This document shows positions 10,630-20,552 of a stretch of 25,933 bases of DNA, in pieces. Source of the stretch: Chromera velia (lineage: Eukaryota > Sar > Chromeraceae); contig JAHBMJ010001860.1 of assembly GCA_018398765.1 (NCBI GenBank), positions 1-25,933 of the forward strand, read 5' to 3'. The position numbers and the translations under genes were made by a program. Position 1 is the first letter of the stretch. Each line of letters begins with the position of its first letter. The notes under the pieces were generated by a model, which made no database searches, was not told the origin of the DNA, and was given only the letters and a program-made list of their open reading frames with translations.

Positions 10630-11370
10630 ATGGCAGATTTTCCTCCATGGGCAAAAAGGCCCATTGTAAGAAGCGCAATTCTGTTGAGCGGCCTCTCTTT
10701 GTTCGTAATTTTCCTCGGTATTGCTGTCTCGGTGACAGACAGGAAAGGATACAATTCGATTCTGGACATGGACATTTCGGGGTACGGCTTTTATGGAGAA
10801 ACGGGCTTTGTGCCTTTTCTTTTGGCCTTCATGACAGGACTTCCTGCCATGTGTCTGAGCGTCTGGCTGAGACTTATCCAGCTCAAGGCAAGTGGAGCGG
10901 CCTTCTGTCCTTGTGACGCAGTCGTGATGCTGAGCATGGCCGCCAGCTGCGGGTTCTTGATCACGATGGCGGTGACAAATAACAACCCGGACCAGTCCAT
11001 CCATTTTCCTTGCGCACTTGCTGGCATGGGTACTCTAGCAGTGTTTGAATTTTCCCACGCGATCTACGCTGTCGGGGCTCTGATTGTGGCGGTGAAGAGA
11101 CAGGGGTTCGTGGTTCTCAATATGATCCGAGCCGCATGCGCAGTTCTGTATGTGGTACTGCCGTGTCTGGTGCCGATCTTTGTGTACAAGTGGCTTGACG
11201 AGCCGCGAATCTGGACACCTGACACACCAAGCACCTCCCCATACGAATGGACTGCGGTGATCTTTCTCTTCATGTACTTTCTCCCCCTCTCTTTAGAACT
11301 GGGGCTGAACATCCACACGCCTGTTACAGACGGCGACAGCCGTGAGCCAGTATTGCAATCTGCTGTGTGA
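10630..11370 (+). CDS. Six-span membrane protein, DRAM/FRAG1 (Frag1/DRAM/Sfk1)-like
   Basis: Intact single-exon gene of 246 residues ending in TGA. I chose the ATG at 10630 (context CACAATGG) because the protein then starts MADFPPWAKR directly before the first membrane span; the frame is open upstream to an alternative ATG at 10522. Six hydrophobic spans fall at about residues 15-35, 59-82, 97-117, 134-155, 163-186 and 207-225, followed by a short polar tail. The pattern fits the FRAG1/DRAM family: six spans, an aromatic/Gly-rich first loop (GYGFYGETGF), a His and Gly in span four (SHAIYAVGA) and an EW pair opening the last span (YEWTAVIF). Family members act in lysosomal/autophagy membranes or in lipid and GPI-anchor remodelling; which applies cannot be told here. 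The family call rests on remembered topology, so another six-span protein is possible. Expression as a real gene is likely given the clean frame. Confidence 0.6.
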   Translation: MADFPPWAKRPIVRSAILLSGLSLFVIFLGIAVSVTDRKGYNSILDMDISGYGFYGETGFVPFLLAFMTGLPAMCLSVWLRLIQLKASGAAFCPCDAVVMLSMAASCGFLITMAVTNNNPDQSIHFPCALAGMGTLAVFEFSHAIYAVGALIVAVKRQGFVVLNMIRAACAVLYVVLPCLVPIFVYKWLDEPRIWTPDTPSTSPYEWTAVIFLFMYFLPLSLELGLNIHTPVTDGDSREPVLQSAV

Positions 11371-11539
11371 AACAGAACAAAGCAGCAAAGGCGAAATACT
11401 CAGGGTGATCTCTGTGACAAAGTGCCGAAGACCCCAAGGTACAATCCTTCGTTGATTCAACTTTCTGCCCAGAGTTTTTTCGGCCTGACAGTGTGTCCAT
11501 GTCTTTTTTTGTTGCCCCCATATTAATCAATGTGAGTGG
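11371..11539. other. 3' flank of membrane-protein gene
   Basis: Unique sequence between the stop codon and the simple-sequence tract. No clear polyadenylation signal stands out. Confidence 0.3.
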
Positions 11540-11541
11540 AG

Positions 11542-11608
<67 letters not shown>

Positions 11609-12085
11609 TATGTGTGAATGTGTGTGTGAATGTGTGTGTGTATGCGTGTGTACGTATGCGCGTAAGTGGGTGTCCGTGTGTGTCTGTGTGTGTGCGTGTG
11701 TGTGCGTCATTGTGCTTGTTCCTGGATTTCTTTGTCTCTGTGCGTCTGTCTGTCGCTGTCTGTCTGAGTCCGCCTTCTTTCTGTCTGTCTGCCTGGTCCG
11801 TCCGTGTCTCTTTTGTTCTGTCCCTCTTGTTTTCCCCCTTCCGTTGTTCGTTTCTGACTTTCTTTGTTCCTTTCCCCTTTTTTTCTTTTCCTTGTTTGTC
11901 TTTTCTTCTTTCCTCTCTTGCTTGCTTGCTTGTTTCCCCCCTTCTTTCCTTCCTTTTTTCTTTTGTTTTCTGTCATTCTTTAGACTAAGTTCGTTCTTCC
12001 TTTCTTCCTTTCTTCTGTGCTGGTTTTCCCTTGTGTTTCTTTCCTGTCTTTTCTTTTCTTTTTTCCCCTCCTGGTTTGTTTATGT

Positions 12086-12125
<40 letters not shown>

Positions 12126-12240
12126 TCGTTCTTTCTTTCCTTGTTTCTTCCTTCCTTCCTTTCTTTTTTATGTGTTTCTTTCCTTCTCTCCTTCCGTCTG
12201 TCCTTCTTTCCTGTTTTGTTTCTTTGTTTGTTTGCTTACT
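11540..12240. repeat. ~700-bp pyrimidine/GT-biased simple-sequence tract
   Basis: Starts with (CT)n at about 11543-11566, passes into (GT)n with interruptions to about 11712, then degenerate TCTG/TTCC text. A TTTC array lies at about 12087-12127 and TTCC/TTTC runs continue to about 12200. The plus strand has almost no A throughout. The long Leu/Ser/Phe/Cys ORFs on this strand, and Lys/Glu/Arg ORFs on the other, are composition artefacts. Confidence 0.85.
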
Positions 12241-12299
12241 TTCTGGTTGTCTACACTTGAAAAGAAGAAATGCTATTGTGTGCAACCATAAACCTTATG

Positions 12300-13580
12300 T
12301 TTATATTTCACGATATTGTAGTCTGGTTTTATAGAACTGTCTAGAGAAAAACTAAAAAAAAAAGTATAAAAAAACACGTACTACTGTGCTAGTACAATGG
12401 TACAAAAACGTAAAGAGATAAAAAATATATATAGAGGCTAGCATGAAGGATGATAACTTGAAGTTGAAGTATAGGGTACCAGCCTGCCACGTATCCTTGC
12501 TTGCTTCTGGGCCCGCCGGGCTGAGCGTGCAGGCCGTGCCGCGCAGTGCCTAAGCGCCGTGCTGGTCAGGATAGATTGCCGTGTGCACATTCGATTTTGT
12601 ACGATTTGTGCCGCTCGCATTCAGCACCAGCCGTTCAGATCGATTCACATCGTACAGCACTAGCTGATTGAAAGCCGTTTGGTTGTTCGTTCTACTCTGC
12701 CTTGACGGATAGACTATTTCATAAAGTAGTTCCACCATCATGGAGATCTAGCTCTGCATTCTGGATGGCCACTCTTGGTCATCATTCCATTCTCTTGAAG
12801 CTTACAGTAATTTAAAGTAGACTTATTTTTAGACCTGTTTTAAAACCTGATTTTCAAGATTTTGTTTGGTTTGGCTTTGTTACTTCAAAATGAAAAGTTA
12901 AACTTTAAACTTTTCCCGAAGATTGCTAGCAAGATTGGTTATATAGCCTATTAGTAAAAAAAATTGAATCAATTAAATTGTACAATAAATAAACTATGCA
13001 TGTAGAGATATGAATGAATATATGTTATAATTATTTTGAAAATCGAAATCTAGATCGAAATTGAGATTGATTCAGTTTGTTATTATGCTAGTTATTAGGT
13101 CTAGTATTATATGCCGTATTAGCTAGGCTATTAGGCTTTCCGCTAGTACGCTTTTAGACTTTGGTTTAGTCTCTCTATTATATTACCTGAACATTAATTA
13201 ATTAAGGATTTACTGGCCTAACTGCCAGTAATTGATCCACACTGATGTGACATTTATTAAATTATGGCTATTACTCAGCCTATTAGTAGTAGCCTATTAC
13301 CTGTACATTTTTCTAGACATTTTTATACATTTTTAAACTTATAGGGCTTTAACCTTATATATACATTCTTATTAATTTAACTTAAGTGTCTGAAATTTTA
13401 AATACGTATAAAAACTTAGGTTTCTGTCATCATATAACTTTCTGTGTATATACTATATACATCAGCTATTACATCTGAGAGATGTTTCTACCTAAGGCCA
13501 AAAAGTTTTCTTTGAGCTCTTGTCTACAAAAAATCTACTCTATGCTCTACTATAGTACCACCGCAATGACATGGATGGCA
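12300..13580. other. AT-rich intergenic DNA, no gene seen
   Basis: Mostly A/T, with repeated CTATTAG-like words (13080-13310) and stop codons in all frames. A GC-richer patch at about 12480-12660 contains only short, unconvincing ORFs. Confidence 0.5.
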
Positions 13581-13589
13581 GACTACGTC

Positions 13590-13735
13590 CCATGAATCCG
13601 CATAATTCATGTGCAAGCATGCTACCCCGGAAGAGTTTGCATGACATGGGGTTGTCCTCAAAGCCTTGTTAGTGGCTTAGGGTCTGGCATCGCTGGATCT
13701 AGGATTTAACCCTCAATCATCATCATCATCATCAC
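13590..13735 (+). repeat. Dispersed repeat with (ATC)n tail, copy 2
   Basis: Inverted partner of 9425-9545. It ends GGATTTAACCCTCAATCATC, running into a CAT array to about 13734. A separate (GAT)n array follows at about 13862-13881. Confidence 0.6.
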
Positions 13736-14098
13736 CCTGGTTGAATCTAGAGTTGAATTAAGTATAAATCAAAGTGAGCTGCTGTTGTAAAGAACCGAAC
13801 TGCCTCGTGCGTTGCCGCCGAACGCTAGACGCCTATTTCATAGGCCGATGGCGATGGCGTATGATGATGATGATGATGATGCAATGATTGATAATACATC
13901 GATAAGTTAGTAATACAATAAAAAGGATGAAACGATTTTGAATCATCAAACAGATGGATGTATATAGGCGCGGATTCCCGCCACGGAAGGTGGGCCTTAT
14001 TCTAACCAAATACACTGTCCACCGAAGAACACCCCTTTTTAGCTGCGCTGCCTGCCCACACCAAAGGGCTCCTGTCTTCTTTCTTGCCCTCTTTTCAT

Positions 14099-15271
14099 TC
14101 ATTCAAAGACAACCTTCATCACCCTCTTTCCCACTTCCTGAAGGACCGGGAGGACTGCAAGAAATTCCCCCCCGGTGTGTCCATAGGAGGACGTCAAGCT
14201 CACCTCGACGCTGGTGGCACTGCCGTCCTCCTGTGCCTCCCTAGGTTGAACCCCCCCCCGCGGTTTGGGAACGGGTGGGTGCTCCCACTCCCACTCCCTG
14301 TGACGCTTCATCCACTTGCGGACTGAACGAACGATCCAGAACACAAAGCCACAGACAAGCAAAACGACAATGAGAAGGATTATCATTGTACGTCTGTCTC
14401 GCGCAGCCTTCAAACGCCGCGCTTCCATCAAATTTCGCTGTGCGGCTTCGACGTAATCTCGTGAGTCGTTCACTTGCGATTCAATCTGATCGATCACGTG
14501 TCCTTGGTCGGTGACGAGTTCCGCAAGTTGTTGGTTTAGTTGAAACAAATCCTGCACGCTCTGCTGCAGTTGCTTGATCTCTTGATATTTATCCTGCATC
14601 TCCCACAACGCCTCCTGCATATTCTCACTCTTAGAGATTCGACTCTCGAGTACTGCAGTGGGACCGGCAGCTACCAAGGTTTCCACCTCTTCATCAGAGG
14701 CATGCGGATACACAATACGCACTGTGCGCTCTACTTTGGAAGTCTGCTGATTCTTGAACTCAATCTGGGCTTCTTGGTACTGGGACACTGCTGTCTGGAA
14801 TTTCTTCACAGTTGTTGCGTACAAAGTGTCCCTGATTTTGACTTCAGATGGGCGGTCTAGTCGGAACTCTTCTTCAAACTTTTGGTTTTCGCATTTGAGG
14901 GCTTCCAAGTTCTGTTTGCATCGAAGGTTATCTTTCCCTGCTCTCTGAATAAGCATAGCGACTTCGGATGAGATCTCCTTCTCTTGCTGAGAAGTGGTGG
15001 CTCTTGCCGCCTTCAACCTCATTGCTTGAATGCTCTCAGTAGTGTCTTTGAGAGAGTCGATGTGTCTCTTGATTTCGGACACCTCTCGAAAGAAAGCCTG
15101 CATGGATTCAGATGCGCTGTCCCTCCCTTCCCACCCTTTGTCTTGATCAAGGAGTCCGACACGATCCAGGAGGTTTTGGAAGGGGGCCAATCGAGACGCA
15201 TCTTTGTCTTCAAAGGCTGAGCTCGGCAGCTTGTAATGGATCTGCTGCAGCTCATCAAGTCGATTGCGCAT
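14099..15271 (-). CDS. Plasma-membrane-type syntaxin (Qa-SNARE)
   Basis: Membrane-anchored Qa-SNARE that drives vesicle fusion by pairing with Qb, Qc and R SNAREs. I start it at the Met opening MRNRLDELQQ, which matches the usual syntaxin N-terminus; the frame is open to another ATG at 15337. From this start it has 390 residues. Ha, Hb and Hc helices lie at about 60-90, 96-137 and 143-185. The linker PHASDEEVE at about 189-197 is typical of SYP1/syntaxin-1 types. The SNARE motif is at about 222-283 with the zero-layer Gln at 256 (LVTDQGHVIDQIE), a basic juxtamembrane stretch follows, and the anchor is at about 295-314. Unusually, ~76 residues follow the anchor, where syntaxins normally stop within a few residues. 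A GTGAGC donor at 14203 suggests the exon may end there and the tail be intronic read-through. No stops interrupt the frame. Confidence 0.9.
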   Translation of the reverse strand: MRNRLDELQQIHYKLPSSAFEDKDASRLAPFQNLLDRVGLLDQDKGWEGRDSASESMQAFFREVSEIKRHIDSLKDTTESIQAMRLKAARATTSQQEKEISSEVAMLIQRAGKDNLRCKQNLEALKCENQKFEEEFRLDRPSEVKIRDTLYATTVKKFQTAVSQYQEAQIEFKNQQTSKVERTVRIVYPHASDEEVETLVAAGPTAVLESRISKSENMQEALWEMQDKYQEIKQLQQSVQDLFQLNQQLAELVTDQGHVIDQIESQVNDSRDYVEAAQRNLMEARRLKAARDRRTMIILLIVVLLVCGFVFWIVRSVRKWMKRHREWEWEHPPVPKPRGGVQPREAQEDGSATSVEVSLTSSYGHTGGEFLAVLPVLQEVGKRVMKVVFE

Positions 15272-15337
15272 GCTTGCTCTCTTGTGACACACACGTGTCT
15301 CAACGAGGTCTTGATTGGGACGTTCCGTACAGATCAA

Positions 15338-16274
15338 GCATGTTCAAGGTTCACTGTCTCTGCACGTTCCGTTGAGGGCTTGCTACTGCCTCTTTTACGC
15401 TGCAGCAGGTCATGTAAGAGGTATCATGCAGAAGAAAAGCATGGATCGATGAAGAATTATATATATATATATATATATATATAAGGCTCGATCGATCGAC
15501 GGCCGGAAAGATCGATGCATGCATGCATGCATGCACGACGGCGCGGCGGATGCCTTTTTTTTCGAAAGGGCCGGGGTCTCAGCGCTCGCAGTCAAGAGCG
15601 CGCGAAGGGCCTCAGACTGGACCTGAAAAAAAAGTCACAACCCCTTAATTCAACTAAAAAGGACAACATATTGCAAACTTCTCTTTTTGTCAGACTCTTT
15701 CTGCATCTTTCTCTCTCTTCTGCTTATGCATTAATTAGATTGAAGCGGGTGTCAACTGTCTCAAATGTGCCTGCAGAATAGGAATAAGAAGAGAACCAAC
15801 AAACAATATAGAAGGTTTTCTCTCATACCTTCTCAAACGGAAATGGCATCACAACGACCCCAATTTTTTGTAGAAAACTATGAAACAGGAGACTGCAGTC
15901 ACAACCTTTTCTTCAATCTTTCTTTTTTTCTCAATCATTTGTTTTTTCTTCTTTCTTCTATATTTTTTTTTATCATTAATTTTCGATGATCGTTTTTGCT
16001 AGCGTTTTTGCAAACAATATATTTTACGATATTTCATTCGAGCGAGACTGATTCTGCGAAAAGGTTGGCACCGCCACTGGGCGGGCACGCCCACCTTTCC
16101 AAACAGCCGCCGCCCTCACTCGCAGGAGCCTGGCGGGGCCACGGCATGCCGTTGAGGTACTGGGGCTACAATCTGTATCTGGAAGCGAATTAATTGAATT
16201 AAACAGCATGCATGCATTAAAAGATACAGATTAAACAAAGACACGAAACAACAATAAGAGTCAAAAGAAGACAA
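15338..16274. other. Upstream region of syntaxin and intergenic DNA
   Basis: Contains (AT)n at about 15459-15482 and a GCAT tetranucleotide array at about 15514-15534. It then turns T-rich (about 15900-15985). A GC-rich patch at 16055-16150 includes the small hairpin TGGGCG/CGCCCA near 16078-16093. No gene is supported. Confidence 0.45.
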
Positions 16275-16358
16275 CAGACCTGGACTGGCAGTTTTTTTAA
16301 GCGTCTTATGTAAATAAGAAGCCAAGGCTATCACCCTAGACTAGCCAACCTCTTCGCT
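16275..16358. repeat. 84-bp dispersed repeat, copy 1
   Basis: Begins CAGACCTGGACTGGCAG and matches 21644-21727 over 84 bases with about four differences, all transitions. Flanks differ completely at both ends, so the boundaries are sharp. Confidence 0.75.
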
Positions 16359-16412
16359 GGTGCTCCATCAGCAGGCGAAGATCATCTATCGATTAGACCT
16401 TTCAGAGACGGA

Positions 16413-17730
16413 TTGCTCAGACTGAGCATGAGCTGTGGGAAGCAAAAGATATCAAGGTCGCAGGGCAGCAGTGAGTGCAGGTGGACTGCTGAAAGATTTG
16501 GACAGGTCGTGCTTGCGCGTCGACCGGCAGGTGCCGTTGGAAGAGAACTGATAGAGTTCGAGATGTTTGACATCTTCTCCGGTTGTTCTTTCATGCGCTG
16601 CTTCTCCCTTGCGGAGTGGTTCTTCTCTTTTAGTATCCCAGATGTGATCTTTACAGACCCAGCAGATCATGAAGAAATTCTTTGGCACACGGGAGGAGTC
16701 GGAGTCTCACCCGCACTCCAAGTTTCACCCTGGTTGCAGACGGCGAGACCGGGTGTCGAGCGACATGTCCGAGAGCGACAGCATGCATAACAGCAGCAAA
16801 CACAAGCAGAAGGAAGTGAGGTCGAGTCCTACTAAAAGGCAGCCGGCAAGCGCTGAAAGGTGGTTGATTCCCAGAGAGAGGGGAAAGAGTCAACATCGGG
16901 TGAGCTTGTGGAAGAGAAAGGAAGAAAGAGAAAGAGAAAGCGAAAACGAAAGCAAAGGTGAAGGAGGCCGAGGTGCAGTGAGCCTGGAAGTGAGTATAGG
17001 TCAGAACAACTGACATCTGACTGGGAGACGCCCTCGCCAGAAGCCAGTGGAAGGAGTGAGAAGCAAAGAGAGAGGAGAAGGCCGGAAAGCAAGAGATAGA
17101 GATAGTACAAGAAGTACGAGAAGTGCGGGGGACAAAGATCAGAACTTGAAGACAGTCAGTCTGAAATGATGAAGTGGACAAATGAGACAGAGAAAAAAGG
17201 ATGGAGACGGAGACAAAGGAAAAGGGGGCAAAGGAGTAGAAGAACGAGAGTAGAAGTAGTGAGTAGTCACAGCGGGTCAGCTAGCGGGTCAGAAAGCTCC
17301 ATGATAGAAGAGTCTTTCCAGGTGGTAAGCCGAGGGGAGAGCGCAAAGCATCTTTCTATCTTTTCTGCTGAACAGAGACCAGAAAGAACCGAAAGACAAG
17401 AAGTGAGAGAAGATGCTTTGAACGTTCGGGTGCAAGAGATGAAGGGAGAAAGTCTTGGAAGCCAATCGACTAGAAAGTGGAGCTTATCAATCGCAGTATG
17501 TATGATCGAACTCTTAGTACACCTGTGGAAGATAGCAGCTCAACAAGCGGCTCCCTTCTTCACAGTGAGGGATGGGAACGAGGCCTCCAGGTATCGGGTG
17601 AAAAGGGGGGAGCAGCAGCCTCTCTAGGCAGTAACAAGGTCGCCTGACGCTCTGGCAGAGTGGGAAAGGACTTTGAGAGAAACATTCTGAAATGAGGAGA
17701 TAAAGGGTGTGGACGTCTCCTCCTGGGAAA
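16413..17730 (+). other. Purine-rich, charge-rich degenerate coding-like region
   Basis: From about 16650 the plus strand is unusually A/G-rich, and frames change without a clean stop-to-start logic. One frame (16669-17013) follows a TCTTTACAG acceptor-like tract and encodes a Ser/Lys/Glu/Arg-rich disordered stretch. A second piece near 17070-17147 reads as alternating Glu/Lys/Val. A third (17166-17627) begins MMKWTNETEKKGW and is again charged, with one hydrophobic patch (SLSIAVCMIELLVHLW). I recognise no domain. It may be the remains of one long protein such as a retroelement gag-like or coiled-coil protein, with indels. The 2.8-kb transposon is inserted at its right end, and purine-rich text resumes beyond it at 20572-20712. 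Confidence 0.3.
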
Positions 17731-17736
17731 TCAAAT
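17731..17736. repeat. Target-site duplication, left copy (TCAAAT)
   Basis: Exact 6-bp match to 20566-20571, directly abutting the left terminal inverted repeat. Confidence 0.8.
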
Positions 17737-17749
17737 TATAGGGGTGTAT
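17737..17749 (+). repeat. Left terminal inverted repeat
   Basis: TATAGGGGTGTAT, perfect inverse of 20553-20565. Confidence 0.8.
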
Positions 17750-17766
17750 CTTCCTATTAGGACACT

Positions 17767-17787
17767 GGGGGGGNGGGGGGGGGGGGG
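17767..17787. other. G-run with ambiguous base (N at 17774)
   Basis: Twenty G and one N. Its length is probably not reliably sequenced, so the distance between the left terminus and the gene is approximate. Confidence 0.9.
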
Positions 17788-17828
17788 CATCTAAGCTTAC
17801 TCCGTTATACCTGTAGATGGCGGGACGG

Positions 17829-17853
17829 GCATCGGGCGCTTCGCGCCCGATGC
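17829..17853. repeat. Perfect 11-bp hairpin in GC-rich subterminal region
   Basis: GCATCGGGCGC, a 3-base loop TTC, then GCGCCCGATGC. It lies about 90 bases inside the left end of the transposon, followed by C-runs and an (ATGC)n array at about 17963-17990. It could be a transposase-binding or cruciform site; that is speculation. Confidence 0.7.
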
Positions 17854-19102
17854 GCCGGACACCGCCCCCCCCGGCGTCCGCTGCTACCGGCCCATGCGAG
17901 AAGGGATACCCCCCCCCGGTGTCCATGCGGAGTTGCCCACCGAGGCTGACGTTCAGCCTTTTAATGCATGCATGCATGCATGCATGCATTTTTTTTCTTA
18001 GAGGCCCATGCATGCAACGATGCTCTATAACAATACAATAACATGTTTTGTGTGTACAAACCGGGGAAAGTCTCTCAAAATTATGTGGACCATCTTTGGA
18101 ATTCGAACCGTACAACCTATCCTCAACGTTCAAAATTGATTTCACCTCCCATGCACCTGAACGTGCCTGAACGGCAACACCCACCCAACCTTCCTCACTG
18201 AGTCCTCTGCCAATCAGCACCGGCCACTCAACCCGAAAAGTTCAGCGAACACGCTCTGCTCTGCTGAATCGGATGTCAGCTGATCTGAGGTAAACAGAGT
18301 GATTTTTTCTCCACGTGTCGATCAAGAAGGAAGTCAGTTTGTAAGTGTAGATCGGAACAGAAACGGGAGTGAGGCCGGAAAGATGACGGCCCTTCCGTCG
18401 GTGTATTTTGGAGTGAATGCAAAGAGAAGGAAGCTTCACAAAAAAAGGGAACAGTGTGAAGAGATCGTGTCGTTGAATCCTCATCTGCTGGACTTTGTCT
18501 GCGTTGATCCCAATGACCCTTTTTCTGCTATCAACCCATCTTTTTTGCGGTGTATCTCCTGCAAGATCGACATTCCTTTGAAGAGTGAGTGGGACTTTTC
18601 TCGTCCTCGAACTCACTGCCTTTCAGGTGTGCACCAGGCGATGGATCCGAAGCCCCCCGCTTAGAAGGACAAAGTGGGTGCTCTGGAGAAAATGAATTTC
18701 TTTACAGTTTGTGCTTACAAACCCAAAGCTCAGCCTCCCATTCAACCACCACCAGCAGTAGCCCTGGCAGCAGCCGCTGCAACAGCCGTTAATGACGATG
18801 TGGTGATGGTTGATCCTCAACCTGATCCCGCCCCCCAGTCTCCTCAGCATGTTCAAGAATTTGTGCACTCTTGTCTGGGTGTGATCAGCGGGAAATACTT
18901 TGTGCTGGCAGATTTCGTCTTACCTTTGTACGGAGACGGAGGGGGGGGTGAAGATGCGGAGGTGGAGGTGAAACCTGTAGAGATGTACGAGGTGAAGGCA
19001 ATCAAAAACTCTGAGGACGGAGAGAACCTTGGAGCAGTGTTTTCGAAAGTGTGTGGAGGGACGACGCGACTACCCAACAACCCCTGCAAGGATTGCAAAT
19101 CA

Positions 19103-19205
19103 GTCAGACTTGGCTCATCTCCCTATCATGTCTAGTGCCACTCAGTCTGGTTTATCCCTTCTCTTTCTTTTCCTTCTTTCCCTTTCTGTCTGTTCTTATC
19201 TGCAG
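19103..19205 (+). other. Intron 1 of the transposon gene (acceptor uncertain)
   Basis: Begins GTCAGACTTGG and ends in a long TC-rich tract and CTGCAG. The phase does not match between this donor and acceptor; an AG at 19217-19218 restores the frame. Confidence 0.55.
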
Positions 19206-19921
19206 GAACATTGTGAAGCTTCGCAAGTTCACGGCGCGGCTTGACCGGGTTCGGGGAACCTGGGCGGCCTTCCAGGCATTCATTCACGAGTGTCATGGGG
19301 AGGAGGTTCCTGAATCTCTCTTCGCCTTGGCCATCCCTTCCAATCGGGAAAAGGCTGCAGCAAAGACAGAAGGAAAAGTCCTTAAACATTCCCCCTGGGT
19401 GGATATGCAGGGTGAGGAGAGGATCCTTGCCCTCCGACAGAAGACGCTTGCCGCCCTCCAGATGAAAGTCATCAGACCCGAGTGGGAGAAGGAGTGGATG
19501 AGGGCAGAGCGAGTGTTGCAGATTGCTCAGAATGCGTCTCGTACTGTGCATATCCCTGTTATGAACAAGGCCTTTTGGCAAGCGTTCCGAAAGAAACTGG
19601 AAGATGAGGGGAGGGGGGATTCGAAACAGATCGCTCTGGCTGTTCAACAGATCACAGACGGAGAAATGGAGAAAAAACAGGGTGTGTTGTATGGGTTCCT
19701 CATGATGGGGGCACAGGTGATTGACAAAAAGGCACGGGGGGTGGGAATGCAGGGAATCAAGTCGTACCCCCAGGTCTATGATTTCCTTCTGGCGATGCTG
19801 AAGTGGGGCAGCAAAGCCTCCGAGACCGTGTCAAAGACGATGCTCGACTACACCATTACGTTTTTGAGGGCGTGGCGCCAAAAGCGGCTGGGCACTGATG
19901 AGTTTGAACTTCTCCAACCAG

Positions 19922-20099
19922 GTCAGCATCTTCCGAGCAGTCTTTCTCTCTCTCTTTATCTCTTTTTCGTTCATTTTTCTTTTTCTCCCTTCTCTCTTTC
20001 TCACTCTTTCTCTCTCTCTGCGTGTGTGTATCTGTGTCTGTGTGTGTCTATCTGTGTCTGTATGTGTGTGCCCTCTATCGCCTTTCCCTCTCCTCTCAG
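19922..20099 (+). other. Intron 2 of the transposon gene
   Basis: Begins GTCAGCATC and ends CTCCTCTCAG, with (TC)n and (TG)n filler. It shares the GTCAG donor with intron 1. Splicing preserves phase and gives a short final exon. Confidence 0.65.
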
Positions 20100-20552
20100 C
20101 ATCTCTCACTGTTCGGAGTCTCTCAAATCGAAAAATTACTGATGACTTGCACAGTTATTGACAAGTTGCATATCAATGAGATCGCACACGATTGTTAACT
20201 AAGCTAATGACATATTAGTAACATGATTAGTTTGAAGACACTTTTAAATAGTGTCTGATAGTTTAAGATATATTAGTGTTTTTGAGTTTTGATTGATTGA
20301 TTGATTGATTGATATGTTTCCACTATATCTATCTATCGCCAGAGCTAGCAGGAAATAGTTGTAGATAGTTGAAAAGATTTTAAGATATTGTATAGCTGAG
20401 AAGTTAGGAGTTTTTTTTGTCCACCATTATGCCTCACACACCCCTGCCATCCGTAGTCCGGCGTTTTCAGATGACCTCATTCTGAATCATACCAGGGGGG
20501 GGCATCCACCCTCAGCTCTCGTAGCGCTGCACACCACCCCCCTCCCGGTGTT

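Larger units (their letters stand above)
18383..20161 (+). pseudogene. Zinc-finger protein gene of the transposon, three exons, one in-frame stop
   Basis: Exon 1 starts at the ATG at 18383 (MTALPSVYFG). It encodes a C-x2-C-x15-H-x5-H zinc finger (CISC ... THCLSGVH, about 18550-18630), resembling the BED/hAT type. A TAG at 18662-18664 interrupts it, after which the same frame continues (KDKVGALEKMNFF) through a Pro/Ala-rich linker to a Cys-containing end (NNPCKDCKS). Intron 1 has donor GTCAG at 19103 and a pyrimidine-rich acceptor. Exon 2 (to 19921) is a ~235-residue helical, basic region (ARLDRVRGTW, RGVGMQGIKSY, FLRAWRQKR). Intron 2 (19922-20099) joins in frame to exon 3, ending TDDLHSY and stop at 20159-20161. 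Joining exon 1 at 19102 to the best acceptor (19205) is off by one base, so either a different acceptor (19218) is used or this copy is frameshifted. I see no DDE or tyrosine-recombinase motif; the function is unknown, presumably transposition. Confidence 0.6.

Noticed and set aside
11493..12334. Long Leu/Ser/Phe/Cys-rich and, on the other strand, Lys/Glu/Arg-rich ORFs
   Set aside because: They are translations of the CT/GT/TTTC simple-sequence tract, overlap in several frames and have no domain.
15514..15534. GCATGCATGC array as a regulatory site
   Set aside because: Short palindromic microsatellite that also occurs at 17963-17990 and elsewhere in the window; no positional logic.
17624..18220. 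198-residue minus-strand ORF
   Set aside because: Crosses the G-run with N, the hairpin and an ATGC array; composition-driven and overlaps the transposon end.
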